Below are positions 9,653-17,554 of a stretch of 46,721 nt of DNA, one piece after another. The translations under genes and the position numbers were made by a program. The notes under the pieces are model-generated. The model ran no database searches, had not been told where the DNA came from, and saw only the letters and a program-made list of their open reading frames with translations. The stretch comes from Myxococcales bacterium (GTDB lineage: Bacteria; Myxococcota_A; Polyangia; Polyangiales; Houyiibacteriaceae): positions 1-46,721 of the forward strand of contig JAHBWH010000054.1 in assembly GCA_019637115.1 (NCBI GenBank). Direction: 5' to 3'. How positions within the stretch are numbered: the stretch's first letter is position 1; the number at the start of each line of letters is the position of its first letter.

Positions 9653-11467
9653 GATGCTCGACGCGAGCTCCGCCGAGCTCGGGAAGCCGGAGCCCTCCCA
9701 GATGCCGTCGAGGCCCTCCATCCGCTCGAACAAGCGCGCCTCGGCCGCCCGCGCGCGCGGCACGCGGAACCCGTAGCGGACGTCGCGCAGCGACCCGAGG
9801 ATGACGGGCGCGAAGAACATCGCGTGGCAGAGCCGATGGCGAAAGTGGTCCTCCGGGCTCACCAGCTGCGCGACGTCGAGGGACGCCGGCGTGACCTGAT
9901 CGGGCGCCGGCGCCCGCAGGCGCCAGGGCATCTCGGCGAGCGGGATGGCCGCGTAGCTGTGGTGATCGGCCGTGTGGTAGACGCTCTGGGCGCAGATCAC
10001 GCTCGCGAGCGTCCAACCGAGCGCGCCACCGCGCGTCAGCTCCTCGCCCGAGGGGAAGCCGGGCACCCACGTCCCGATGTGCTCGGCCCATTTGTGGACG
10101 GCGTGGACGCCGTCGTCTTCCGGCGGCAGGGCGTCGAGGACCTCGGCGACGAAGGCGCTCACGACGTCGTGCCACGCGCGGCGGTAGCGCCCGTAGATCA
10201 CGTGCTCGCCGAAGAGCCCGTCGCCGAAACGATAGGGCGCGTAGTCCGCGACGCCCTCCACGCCGTCGCGGCCGGCCTGGACGAGCGCGTGTATGCCCTC
10301 GGTCGTGTAGGGGAAGGGCGTGTAGATCTCGCGCTGCGAGTTGTGGAGCACCGAGCGGCGGTGGTGGATCACCGACTCGTTCAGGCCGGCGGTGTAGCGG
10401 GTGTGGGGCTCGAGCAGGCGCGAGATCACGTGGCCGCGCGGCAGCACCGCCCGCGTGACGGCGCGGATCGTGTCGAAGGGGAAGTGCAGCCGCGGGTGCT
10501 CGGTCCCGACGAGCCGCCCCTGCGCGCCCTGGAGGACGAAGTACTTCGCGAGCGACCACGACGCCCCCTCACCGGGGGTCACGACGCGCTCGCCGACGCG
10601 GATCGCCGCCGCGCGCCACGCCCCGCCCTCGCGGAGGAGCAAGGTCACGGTCGGCGCGACGTGGCAGCCCGGCAGCGCGTGCTCGCGCGGCGCGAAGGAG
10701 CAGTCGACCTTCGCGACGTCGCGCGCGTCGGCCAGCGCGCCGAACGCGCGGCGGTCCTGGGGCTCGAGCCGGAGCGAGACGAACTGGCCGAGGCTCGTCT
10801 CCGTCAGCAACGCCGCGAAGCGCGCGTCGTCCACCGGCACGAGCCGCGGCCCTCGCAGCGCGTGCTTCGCCGCGCTGGGCGTGAGGCGGATGATCTGGCC
10901 GAGGTAGCGCGTCACGTTCGCGCGCACGTGGTCGATGCGCTCCTCCTCGTCGAGGTGCAGCACGGGTGCGTAGAGGCCGGGGCTGACGACTGGCGGCTGC
11001 GGCCAGGGCGCGTCGACGCCGGGCGGTGTCGGCGCAGGCGGCGCGTCGATTTGCCCCGACTCCCAAGGCAGCGGCTCGACGATCGGCGAGTCGATCCAGC
11101 TCTCGGGCGAGCGCTGCAGCACGCCGAAGCCCTGGAGAAGCGCGTGGAGGCGCGGGGTGCGCGCGGCGGCGCCCACCTTGGCCGCCGCGGACAGCACGCC
11201 GACCCCGCGATGGAGCGGATCGTCGACCCGCTCGAGCGCCGCGCGGACGATCGAGCGACGTGCGCCCTTCCGATGAACGCCCGATGCAGGGGCGCGCGGC
11301 GCCGCAGCCTCGCCCTCCTCCGCCTCCCACGTGCGGGTCCCCGAAGGGCGCGGCACCACGTCGGAGTGCGATAGGGCGCGCCGCGAGGCGTCGGGCTCCG
11401 CGCCACTTTCAATCGCGGAGACACCGACGTGGGCTCTCCGCGAAGAGGACCGCTTGGAAGACGACAT
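9644..11467 (-). CDS. Lipoxygenase-family protein with altered metal-ligand positions
   Basis: 607 residues from ATG 11467, which has a good GGGAGG ribosome-binding site; the frame is open to 11530. The N-terminal 130 residues are basic, low in complexity and have no signal peptide. The rest reads as a lipoxygenase domain: WSLAKYFV, then EHPRLHFPFD, then HVISRLLEPHTRYTAGLN (family pattern HP-x2-x-LL-x-PH-x-RYT-x-IN), then HTADHHSY, which matches the second iron motif HxxxN/H. Lipoxygenases add O2 to polyunsaturated fatty acids using non-haem iron. Aligned by eye, the first ligand His of the usual HxxxxH pair falls on Leu, leaving an HxxxH instead, and the chain ends SSIQY rather than in the usual terminal Ile. 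Catalysis may therefore differ or be lost. It is transcribed alone and is convergent with ftsH. Confidence 0.7.
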   Translation of the reverse strand: MSSSKRSSSRRAHVGVSAIESGAEPDASRRALSHSDVVPRPSGTRTWEAEEGEAAAPRAPASGVHRKGARRSIVRAALERVDDPLHRGVGVLSAAAKVGAAARTPRLHALLQGFGVLQRSPESWIDSPIVEPLPWESGQIDAPPAPTPPGVDAPWPQPPVVSPGLYAPVLHLDEEERIDHVRANVTRYLGQIIRLTPSAAKHALRGPRLVPVDDARFAALLTETSLGQFVSLRLEPQDRRAFGALADARDVAKVDCSFAPREHALPGCHVAPTVTLLLREGGAWRAAAIRVGERVVTPGEGASWSLAKYFVLQGAQGRLVGTEHPRLHFPFDTIRAVTRAVLPRGHVISRLLEPHTRYTAGLNESVIHHRRSVLHNSQREIYTPFPYTTEGIHALVQAGRDGVEGVADYAPYRFGDGLFGEHVIYGRYRRAWHDVVSAFVAEVLDALPPEDDGVHAVHKWAEHIGTWVPGFPSGEELTRGGALGWTLASVICAQSVYHTADHHSYAAIPLAEMPWRLRAPAPDQVTPASLDVAQLVSPEDHFRHRLCHAMFFAPVILGSLRDVRYGFRVPRARAAEARLFERMEGLDGIWEGSGFPSSAELASSIQY

Positions 11468-11740
11468 GAACCTCAACCTCCCTCGGCGGTCGCGACGCGC
11501 GGACCCGAGCACCGACCACCAATAATCCACGCGATCGCCCCTGGCAATGGTGAGCAGACGTCCACGAGCGCGGATCGAGCCCGTTCGTCACAATTCCGCT
11601 CACAGCTCAAACGTGCACTGCTAGCCCCGTCGAAACCAGGACTCCTCGTGGCGATGGCGACCGAGGTTCACGGATAGAACGAGAGGCAGGACAGTGAACG
11701 CCGATCACCGCGCGAATCGCGAACGTCGACTACGCTCGGG
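11468..11740. promoter_or_regulatory. Upstream region of the lipoxygenase-like gene
   Basis: 273 non-coding bases, less GC-rich than the flanking genes. A GGGAGG ribosome-binding site for the minus-strand gene lies just before its ATG. TCACA occurs twice 12 bases apart (11588-11592 and 11600-11604), so it could be a binding site on one helix face. No convincing -35/-10 pair was found. Confidence 0.25.
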
Positions 11741-12625
11741 CTACCGCGCCTCGGCCCGGCGGAGTAGCTCTCGCGCGAGCAGCTCGAGGTCCAGGTTCAT
11801 CAAGTCGACTTCGGTCTCGAGCTCTTCGAGCATCGCCTCGCGAAGTCGCAGCTGCTCGACGTCGTAGTCACCTCCGTCGCCGAAGAGCAGCGCCTCGAGC
11901 GCCGCCCGCTCTCGCTCGGCCGGAGCCTGCGCCTCGATGAGCTCGCGCCAGCGCCCACGGATCTGCTCGCGCGCCGACCGCTCCGCGCCGACCCGAGGCG
12001 TGACGAGCAGCTGCCCGACCGACGTGGGGAGCGCGTGCTCCTCCTCGCGCCACAAGGCCCGCAGGAGGTTGCGCTGGTGCGTGATCGACACCCGCGGGGC
12101 TGGACGGACGGCGGCCACGACGCCGAGCACCGCCGACGCCACGCCCCCCACGATGGCGACCACCGGCGCCGCGCGGTGGTTGTCGTCCGCGAGCTCGATG
12201 ATCCCCGCCCCGAGCCCGGAGATCGCCCCGATCACGATGGAGGCGATCGTGAAGCGCCGCTCGCTCGTCCGGGCGCGCTCGACGAGCTCGTCCTGGAGAT
12301 CCTCGAGTTGGTCTCCGAGGCAGTCGACCTCGGCCATCGTCGCCGCGAGCTCGCTGCGAAGCAGCGAGAGACGCGCGAGCGCGGCGATCTCGCGCCCCTC
12401 CTCCGAGAGCACTCGCCCCATGCGGCCCGCCCGCGCCACGCGCGCGAGCTCCGGATCCATCGCCGCGTCCCCCTCGAACGACCCGTCGTCCAAGCGCTCC
12501 GCGGGCATCGGGACCGAGCGGGCACATCGCGCGTCGTTCCGCAGGTGCGTCCGCGTGCTCGCGCCGAGCGAGCCGGCGCACCCCATCAAGATCCCGAAGG
12601 ACGCGAGGATCGAGAGCTCACGCAT
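11741..12625 (-). CDS. Putative lipoprotein with coiled-coil and paired hydrophobic segments
   Basis: 294 residues from ATG 12625. The N-terminus is a lipoprotein signal (basic MRELS, hydrophobic core, GILMGC lipobox). A helical region rich in Leu/Glu/Arg follows at about 75-130 and probably forms a coiled coil (LRSELAATMAEVDCLGDQLE). Two hydrophobic segments come next (FTIASIVIGAISGLGAG and VVAIVGGVASAVLGVVAAV) separated by a short polar loop, then an acidic, Leu-rich C-terminal helical stretch. I do not recognise a family. The gene lies 43 bases downstream of the large haem-motif lipoprotein gene on the same strand and may be co-transcribed, but a TACGCC hexamer 7 bases before its ATG suggests its own promoter. 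Confidence 0.7.
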   Translation of the reverse strand: MRELSILASFGILMGCAGSLGASTRTHLRNDARCARSVPMPAERLDDGSFEGDAAMDPELARVARAGRMGRVLSEEGREIAALARLSLLRSELAATMAEVDCLGDQLEDLQDELVERARTSERRFTIASIVIGAISGLGAGIIELADDNHRAAPVVAIVGGVASAVLGVVAAVRPAPRVSITHQRNLLRALWREEEHALPTSVGQLLVTPRVGAERSAREQIRGRWRELIEAQAPAERERAALEALLFGDGGDYDVEQLRLREAMLEELETEVDLMNLDLELLARELLRRAEAR

Positions 12626-12668
12626 GCGCCTCGGCGTAGCACCAACCGGGCGCTCGGGCGCGGAGCGC

Positions 12669-14759
12669 TCAGCTCGGCGGGCGGAGGCAGACGCGGCCCA
12701 CGCACTCGAGCCCTTCACAGCAGTCCTCGGTGGTCGTGCACGTCTCGCCGTCGTTGCGGCAGCGATCCGGCGGTGGCGGCGAGCAGACGAGCGCGCCGCT
12801 CTCGTCGGGGCGGCAGTCCCCGCCGCAGCACTCGCTGCCGACGCTGCACGACTCGCCGTCCGGGCGACAAGGGCGCGGCGCCCAGAACGCGCTGATGTTG
12901 CGAGAGGTCGTCCGTTGGCCCGAGAGCCAGTACGGCGGGCTCGACGGATCGGTGCCGGGCGGAGCGTCCTTGCGGATCGCCGTGACCCAGATCTGCTGGA
13001 AGTCCGTGCCCGCCGTGCCGACCTGCGCGTTGCCGTAGTCGCGACGCGAGAGGAACGAGAGCCAGAAGTAGCCGCCCTGGTCGAAGGGCGAGAAGCGCGG
13101 CTGGAAGTTCGTGGTCGAGGGCCCGTTGGCGGCGTCGAGGCGCACCACTCCCGCGCCGTCGCGGCCCATCACATAGAGCGCCGACTGCTGATCCTCGCTG
13201 CGCGTGCCCGAGCCGTGCGCGAACGCGATGTGGCGCGAGTCGGGTGACCACGAGGGGTAGCTGTCGGCGTTTCCGGGAGGCGACGAGCCCGCGAGGCTGG
13301 CGCCCGCGTGGATGACGCGCGAGGCGCCGAAGGTGTCGGGGCCCGTGACGTCGAGCGTGCCGATGTCGCCCGTCGTGAAGGCGCCGCCCCAGGCGTTCGC
13401 GTTGGTCACGTAGGCGATGCGGGTGCCGTCCGGCGACCAATCGGGCTGCGTGACGTTCGTCGGCAGCGTGCCGGTCACGGGGACGAGCGCGCCCGTGAGC
13501 GGGTCCATGAAGCGCATGATCCCCGCGGGGCCGGTGCCCTCGAAGCTCGAGAGCACGAGGCGGGTGTCGTCGGGGCTCCAGGCCGAGAACCACCAGCGCG
13601 TGCTCGTCGGCTCGACCGTCTGCAGCGGGAAGATCGAGGGCGCGGGCGCGCCCGTGAGGTCGGTCGTGAGGTCGAAGACTGCGCCGATGTTCTCGCCGCC
13701 GCCGAGGCGCCCCGCCATGTAGCGCCCGCTGTTCGAGACCGAGTGGCAGCCCACGCAGCTAGCGCCGTCCATCGCGGCGGGCGGCGAGGGCATAAACTCG
13801 TCGGGGGTCGCCGTGCCGTCGTCGATGCGCACGATGCGGCCGCGCTGGATGTCCCAGTAGTAGACACTACCCGTGAGCGCTGCGCGGGCGAAGAGCACCT
13901 GCCGAGGGGTGCCCGCGATGGCCTCTCCGGTCGCGGCCTCCCAGCGGTCGACGGTGATGGAGGCGCGGGCGTCGGGCTCGGTCTGGGCGACCGCCCGCCA
14001 CGCCTCGGCGTTCACGAGCCAGTGCAGGCCGAAGCCCGCGCCGCCGTGCGCGAGGTAGGCGACGACACGCACGCTCGGCTTCGCGAGCGTGACGCGGAAG
14101 AGGTCGCCCTCGACGCCCCGGGTCCACTGGATGTCGGCGGGGTAGACGTTCTGCGGCATCACGGCGCCGTCGAGCGGGTAGACCAACCCCGCGCGGCGGG
14201 CGTCGTCGGCGACCGGCGCCGCGAAGCGGGCCTCGACGTCGGCCGGCACCCCGGGACCGACCAGCTCGCGCTCGAGCCGCACGGTGACGCTGGCGCTCGC
14301 CGTGAGCTCGCCCCCGCTCGAGCTCACCGTCGCCGTGATCGTGGCCGCGCCGCCGATGACGCCGTTCGCCGAGAAGGTGCCGCTGCCGAGGTCGAGGTCG
14401 CCGATGGAGCGCGCGTCGATGGCCCAGGAGATGCCCGCGCCGAGGCCGATCTCGCTGCCGTCCTCGCGCACGCCGACGACCTCGAAGTCCTGCGTCGGTC
14501 GCTCTCCGGCCCGCGCCACGAGGCTCACCATCGGGGGCTCGACGCGGATCGAGCTCACGGGCGAGACGACGACGTCCGGCCGCATCGGGTCGGCGTCCAT
14601 CGCGCCGCCATCGCCCGTGCCGCCTACGACGCAGCGTTCATCGACGCAGACGCGACCGCTCGGGCAGTCGGCGGTGGTGACGCAGCTCCCCGAGGGGGTG
14701 GGGCTGGAGGGTGAGCAAGCGAGAGCCGCCAGCGCGGCGAGCGAGAGGATCCGGCGCAT
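12669..14759 (-). CDS. Lipoprotein with CXXCH haem motif, WSPD propeller and Cys-rich tail
   Basis: 696 residues. The lipoprotein signal ends LAALACS (Cys15). A small Cys-rich unit follows (CVTTADCPSGRVCVDERC). Residues about 70-165 look like a bacterial Ig-like (BIG2) domain. At 335-339 is CVGCH, a c-type haem attachment motif, in the sequence DGASCVGCHSVSNSGRY. After it come TolB/PD40 propeller repeats: WSPDDTRL, WSPDGTRI, WSPDSRHI and a diverged QPRFSPFDQGG. The last 65 residues hold two Cys-rich repeats of the type CRPDGESCSVGSECCGG. Myxobacteria have many such surface lipoproteins, and the haem would be attached in the periplasm. Function unknown; an electron-transfer or binding role is inference. 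TATGCT ends 6 bases before the ATG. Confidence 0.82.
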   Translation of the reverse strand: MRRILSLAALAALACSPSSPTPSGSCVTTADCPSGRVCVDERCVVGGTGDGGAMDADPMRPDVVVSPVSSIRVEPPMVSLVARAGERPTQDFEVVGVREDGSEIGLGAGISWAIDARSIGDLDLGSGTFSANGVIGGAATITATVSSSGGELTASASVTVRLERELVGPGVPADVEARFAAPVADDARRAGLVYPLDGAVMPQNVYPADIQWTRGVEGDLFRVTLAKPSVRVVAYLAHGGAGFGLHWLVNAEAWRAVAQTEPDARASITVDRWEAATGEAIAGTPRQVLFARAALTGSVYYWDIQRGRIVRIDDGTATPDEFMPSPPAAMDGASCVGCHSVSNSGRYMAGRLGGGENIGAVFDLTTDLTGAPAPSIFPLQTVEPTSTRWWFSAWSPDDTRLVLSSFEGTGPAGIMRFMDPLTGALVPVTGTLPTNVTQPDWSPDGTRIAYVTNANAWGGAFTTGDIGTLDVTGPDTFGASRVIHAGASLAGSSPPGNADSYPSWSPDSRHIAFAHGSGTRSEDQQSALYVMGRDGAGVVRLDAANGPSTTNFQPRFSPFDQGGYFWLSFLSRRDYGNAQVGTAGTDFQQIWVTAIRKDAPPGTDPSSPPYWLSGQRTTSRNISAFWAPRPCRPDGESCSVGSECCGGDCRPDESGALVCSPPPPDRCRNDGETCTTTEDCCEGLECVGRVCLRPPS

Positions 14760-14815
14760 GCGTGAAGCATATTCCGTCCCCGCCCCTCCCGTCCTGACGC
14801 TTCACGCGCGCTTCC

Positions 14816-16033
14816 TTACAACAGGACGCGCAAGCCGCCCATCACGCTCGTGAGCGGGACGGCCTCGCCCGGCGCGTCGACGGGGATGAAATTCGCGTAG
14901 TCCACACCGATCGTCAGCTCGACCCCACGGAACAACAAGATCCCGAGGCTCGCCCGCGAGGTGACGAGGAACGCGCGACCGATCATGCCGAAGCCCACGT
15001 CCCCCATCACCGAGACGTGCCCATGCTCGAGCGTGGCGCCGAGCGAGAGCCACTCGGCGCCCGTGACGACGCCCGCCGCGTCGCGGAGCCGATGCACCTT
15101 CGCGCCGACGCGGATCTGGAGGTAGTCGAGGTCCAGCGCGCGGTACGCGAGGCCGAGCCGGCCGAGGCCGAGCGACTCGTCGTTCTCGAGGTCGAAGTAG
15201 CCCGCGTAGCCAAAGTCGACGTCCACCCCACGCGGGAACTGGAGCCGCGTGTCGACGCCGACGCGGAGCGCGCCCAGGGTCGCGGCCCCGAGCTCGAGGC
15301 CGACGTGGGCGCGCATCGGCGCGCGCGGCGCGCGCGCGTCGACGTATGGGTCCGAGTCCGCGCCGACCACGATCACGCCGTCGACGAGCACCTCGTCATG
15401 AACCAGCTCGCCATGGGCCCAGGCGTCATCCACCCAGACCTCCTCGTGGAGCGCCTCGCGTCGCGAAGAGGGGCCCCCGCGGCTCGCCCCGCGCACGGTC
15501 GCCCTCGCGTCGCTCACGCTCGCGTCGGACCCCACCCGACGCGACGCGCCCCGGACGGTGCCGCTCGCGCGCGACGTCGTGCTCTCCTCGTCGTCGGTGT
15601 CGATGCGGACCCGCACCGTCGTGCCGCGGAGGGTCGCCGCGCCGCCCGTGACGCCGACCGTCCCGGGCATGCGCGGGGGCGCGACGTGCGCGGCGCCCCC
15701 CGGCTGTGCCCGCGGACGATCGGCGAGGATTCGACGGGCCGTGGGGGTCCCGCTGGTCCGCAAGCCCGCCCGCGACGACGACACGCCGGACGACGACGAG
15801 CGACTCGAGGAGGAAGAGTCGGACGACGACGATGAGTCGGACGAGGACGACGAGGAGCGCCTCGAAGACGACGAGCTCGAGGACGACGAGCTCGAAGACG
15901 ACGAGTCACCCCGGACCGCGCCGCCGACCCGGCCGAGCTGCGCCTCTACTCCGCCGGACGCCGCCAGAGACCCCGCCAGCCCCAGGGCGACCAGGGCGAC
16001 GAGGTTGCCTGCTCCTCTCCCTCTCCGTGCCAT
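14816..16033 (-). CDS. Exported protein with poly-Ser tract and C-terminal beta-barrel-like domain
   Basis: 405 residues. It has a Sec signal peptide (basic MARRGRG, hydrophobic core, likely cleavage after GVEA at about residue 31). A Ser tract at 44-87 is broken only by Arg, Asp and a Gly-Val. A linker of about 120 residues is rich in Ser/Thr/Arg. From about 240 to the end, alternating beta-strands ending in aromatic or Leu residues (VGLELGAATLGALRVGVDTRL, the last strand ending GGLRVLL) look like an outer-membrane beta-barrel. I do not recognise a specific family. A TACTCT hexamer ends 5 bases before the ATG. It is divergent from the ion-transport operon. Confidence 0.72.
   Translation of the reverse strand: MARRGRGAGNLVALVALGLAGSLAASGGVEAQLGRVGGAVRGDSSSSSSSSSSSSSSRRSSSSSSDSSSSSDSSSSSRSSSSGVSSSRAGLRTSGTPTARRILADRPRAQPGGAAHVAPPRMPGTVGVTGGAATLRGTTVRVRIDTDDEESTTSRASGTVRGASRRVGSDASVSDARATVRGASRGGPSSRREALHEEVWVDDAWAHGELVHDEVLVDGVIVVGADSDPYVDARAPRAPMRAHVGLELGAATLGALRVGVDTRLQFPRGVDVDFGYAGYFDLENDESLGLGRLGLAYRALDLDYLQIRVGAKVHRLRDAAGVVTGAEWLSLGATLEHGHVSVMGDVGFGMIGRAFLVTSRASLGILLFRGVELTIGVDYANFIPVDAPGEAVPLTSVMGGLRVLL
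15773..15904 (-). repeat. Poly-Ser coding tract
   Basis: Codons 44-87 of the exported protein: runs of 14, 6, 5, 5, 4 and 3 Ser separated by RR, D, D, R and GV. TCG dominates, but TCC, TCT, AGC, AGT and TCA are interspersed, so the amino-acid tract is kept while the DNA repeat is imperfect. This points to selection on the protein rather than recent slippage. Confidence 0.85.
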
Positions 16034-16192
16034 GCCTCAGAGTACGCCCCAATCGCTCGGAAGTTCCGTCGACGACGGTAAAGATTCGTGAGTCCGTAGA
16101 ATCGCGAAATGTCCACGAATACGGACGTCGCGTTCGCCCGATTCTGTGCCCCCTCGGATGCTTCGTGCGAGACTCGGCCCCCTCGAGACCCC

Positions 16193-17554
16193 ATGCGCCT
16201 CGCGCCTCGAACACCCCCCTGGCTCCCGCTGACGCTCGCGCTCGCCGCCGCGTGGGCGCCGTCGCGCGCGCTCGCCGCAGGCGGCGGCGGCGACGACGGC
16301 ACCACGCTCACGGTCGTGCTCCTGCTCGCGGGCGTCGCCGGCGCGTACCTGCTGGCGCACTTCGTGGTCGACGAGCTGCAGACCCGCTTCCTCGTCCTGC
16401 CCGGCGTCGAGTACCTCCTGCTCGGCCTGCTGCTGACGCTGCTGATCCCCTCGAACGTCCTCGACGTCGGACAGCTCTTGCCGATGATCGCGCTCGCCGC
16501 CGGCTGGATCGGCCTCTTGCGCGGAATGGGCCTCGACCGCGCGACCCGGCGGGGCTGGGCGCCACACACGGTGCGCATCGCGCTCCTCCACCACGGCGTG
16601 CCCGGCGCGCTCGTCGGCGTCGGCTTCTACTTCTTCGTCGAGAGCGGCTGGGCCGACTACTTCTTCGGCCTCACCCTCGACGGACTCGGCCCCCGCGAGA
16701 CGGCGGCCGCCGCCTTCATGCTCGGCTGCTGCGCCGCCGCCGACAGCGTCGAGCCCTTCGACATCCTCGCGCGGCGCTACCGCATCGAGGGCCCGCTGAC
16801 GGAGCTCCTCCGGGGGGCGTCCCGCCTCGGCGACCTCTTCGTGCTGATCGTCTTCGGCCTGGTCTTTTGCATCTGGCACCCGTGGACCTCTGGCGCGCTG
16901 CAGCTCACGCCGACCGAGTGGGGCGCGCTCCAGTTTGGCCTCGGGGTGCTCCTCGGGCTGCTCTTCACGCCCTTCCTCGGCGGCAGCGAGTCGAGCAACA
17001 AGCGCTTCCTCGCGCTCGTCGGCATCATCACCTTCGCGAGCGGCGCCGCGTTCTTCCTCGAGCTCTCGTCGCTCTCGGTGAACGTGGTCCTCGGCATCGT
17101 GCTCGTGAACGTCGCCCGCACCGGCCGCGAGATCCGCGACACCGTCGCGAACACGGGCAAGCCGATGCACCTCTTGCTCTTGATGTTCGCGGGCGCGCTC
17201 TGGCAGCCGCCGCCGCTCGTGCCGACCGTCGCCGTGCTCGGCGGCTTCCTCGTGCTCCGCGTGCTGGGCAAGGCGCTCGCCAGCCGCATCGGGGCGTGGG
17301 GCATCCCCGAGCTGCGCAAGGACCTCTACCGCGCCTTCCTCGCGCACGGCGAGGTCTCGGTCGCGATGGCGGTCTCGTTCCAGGTCGTCTTCGACGGCCC
17401 CGTCGTCGACCTCGCCTACACGGTCGTGCTCGGCTCGATCGTGCTCCACGATCTGCTCGCGCCCCGCTTCTTGCGAGGGCTGCTCGTCGACGCGGGCGAC
17501 ATCCACCGCGAGCGAAACCCCGGACGCACGTCCATCATCCCGGAGGCGCCCTGA
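16193..17554 (+). CDS. Divergent CPA-type cation/proton antiporter-like membrane protein
   Basis: 453 residues from ATG 16193, chosen because a signal-like segment (MRLAPRTPPWLPLTLALAAAWA to SRALA) begins there; the frame also has an ATG at 16109. About 10-12 further membrane helices follow. The first (VVLLLAGVAGAYLLAHF) and the LPGVEYLLLGLLLTLL helix match the start of Kef/NhaP-like transporters. The segment AAADSVEPFDILARRYRIEG then RLGDLFVLIVFG corresponds in position to the CPA2 discontinuous helix and its ion-binding Asp. The last residues are hydrophilic. It is probably an inner-membrane Na+ or K+/H+ exchanger, but it is diverged. It is first in an operon with trkA (ATGA overlap) and trkH. 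Confidence 0.72.
   Translation: MRLAPRTPPWLPLTLALAAAWAPSRALAAGGGGDDGTTLTVVLLLAGVAGAYLLAHFVVDELQTRFLVLPGVEYLLLGLLLTLLIPSNVLDVGQLLPMIALAAGWIGLLRGMGLDRATRRGWAPHTVRIALLHHGVPGALVGVGFYFFVESGWADYFFGLTLDGLGPRETAAAAFMLGCCAAADSVEPFDILARRYRIEGPLTELLRGASRLGDLFVLIVFGLVFCIWHPWTSGALQLTPTEWGALQFGLGVLLGLLFTPFLGGSESSNKRFLALVGIITFASGAAFFLELSSLSVNVVLGIVLVNVARTGREIRDTVANTGKPMHLLLLMFAGALWQPPPLVPTVAVLGGFLVLRVLGKALASRIGAWGIPELRKDLYRAFLAHGEVSVAMAVSFQVVFDGPVVDLAYTVVLGSIVLHDLLAPRFLRGLLVDAGDIHRERNPGRTSIIPEAP

Noticed and set aside
11588-11604. Resemblance to parts of the E. coli lac operator
   Set aside because: Only short pieces match (TGTGAGCGGA on the minus strand), no inverted repeat of the right size is present and no lac genes are nearby. 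Treated as chance.
15706-17553. N-terminal extension of the trkA frame
   Set aside because: Arg-rich out-of-frame reading of the upstream genes; TrkA homology begins at the ATG at 17554.
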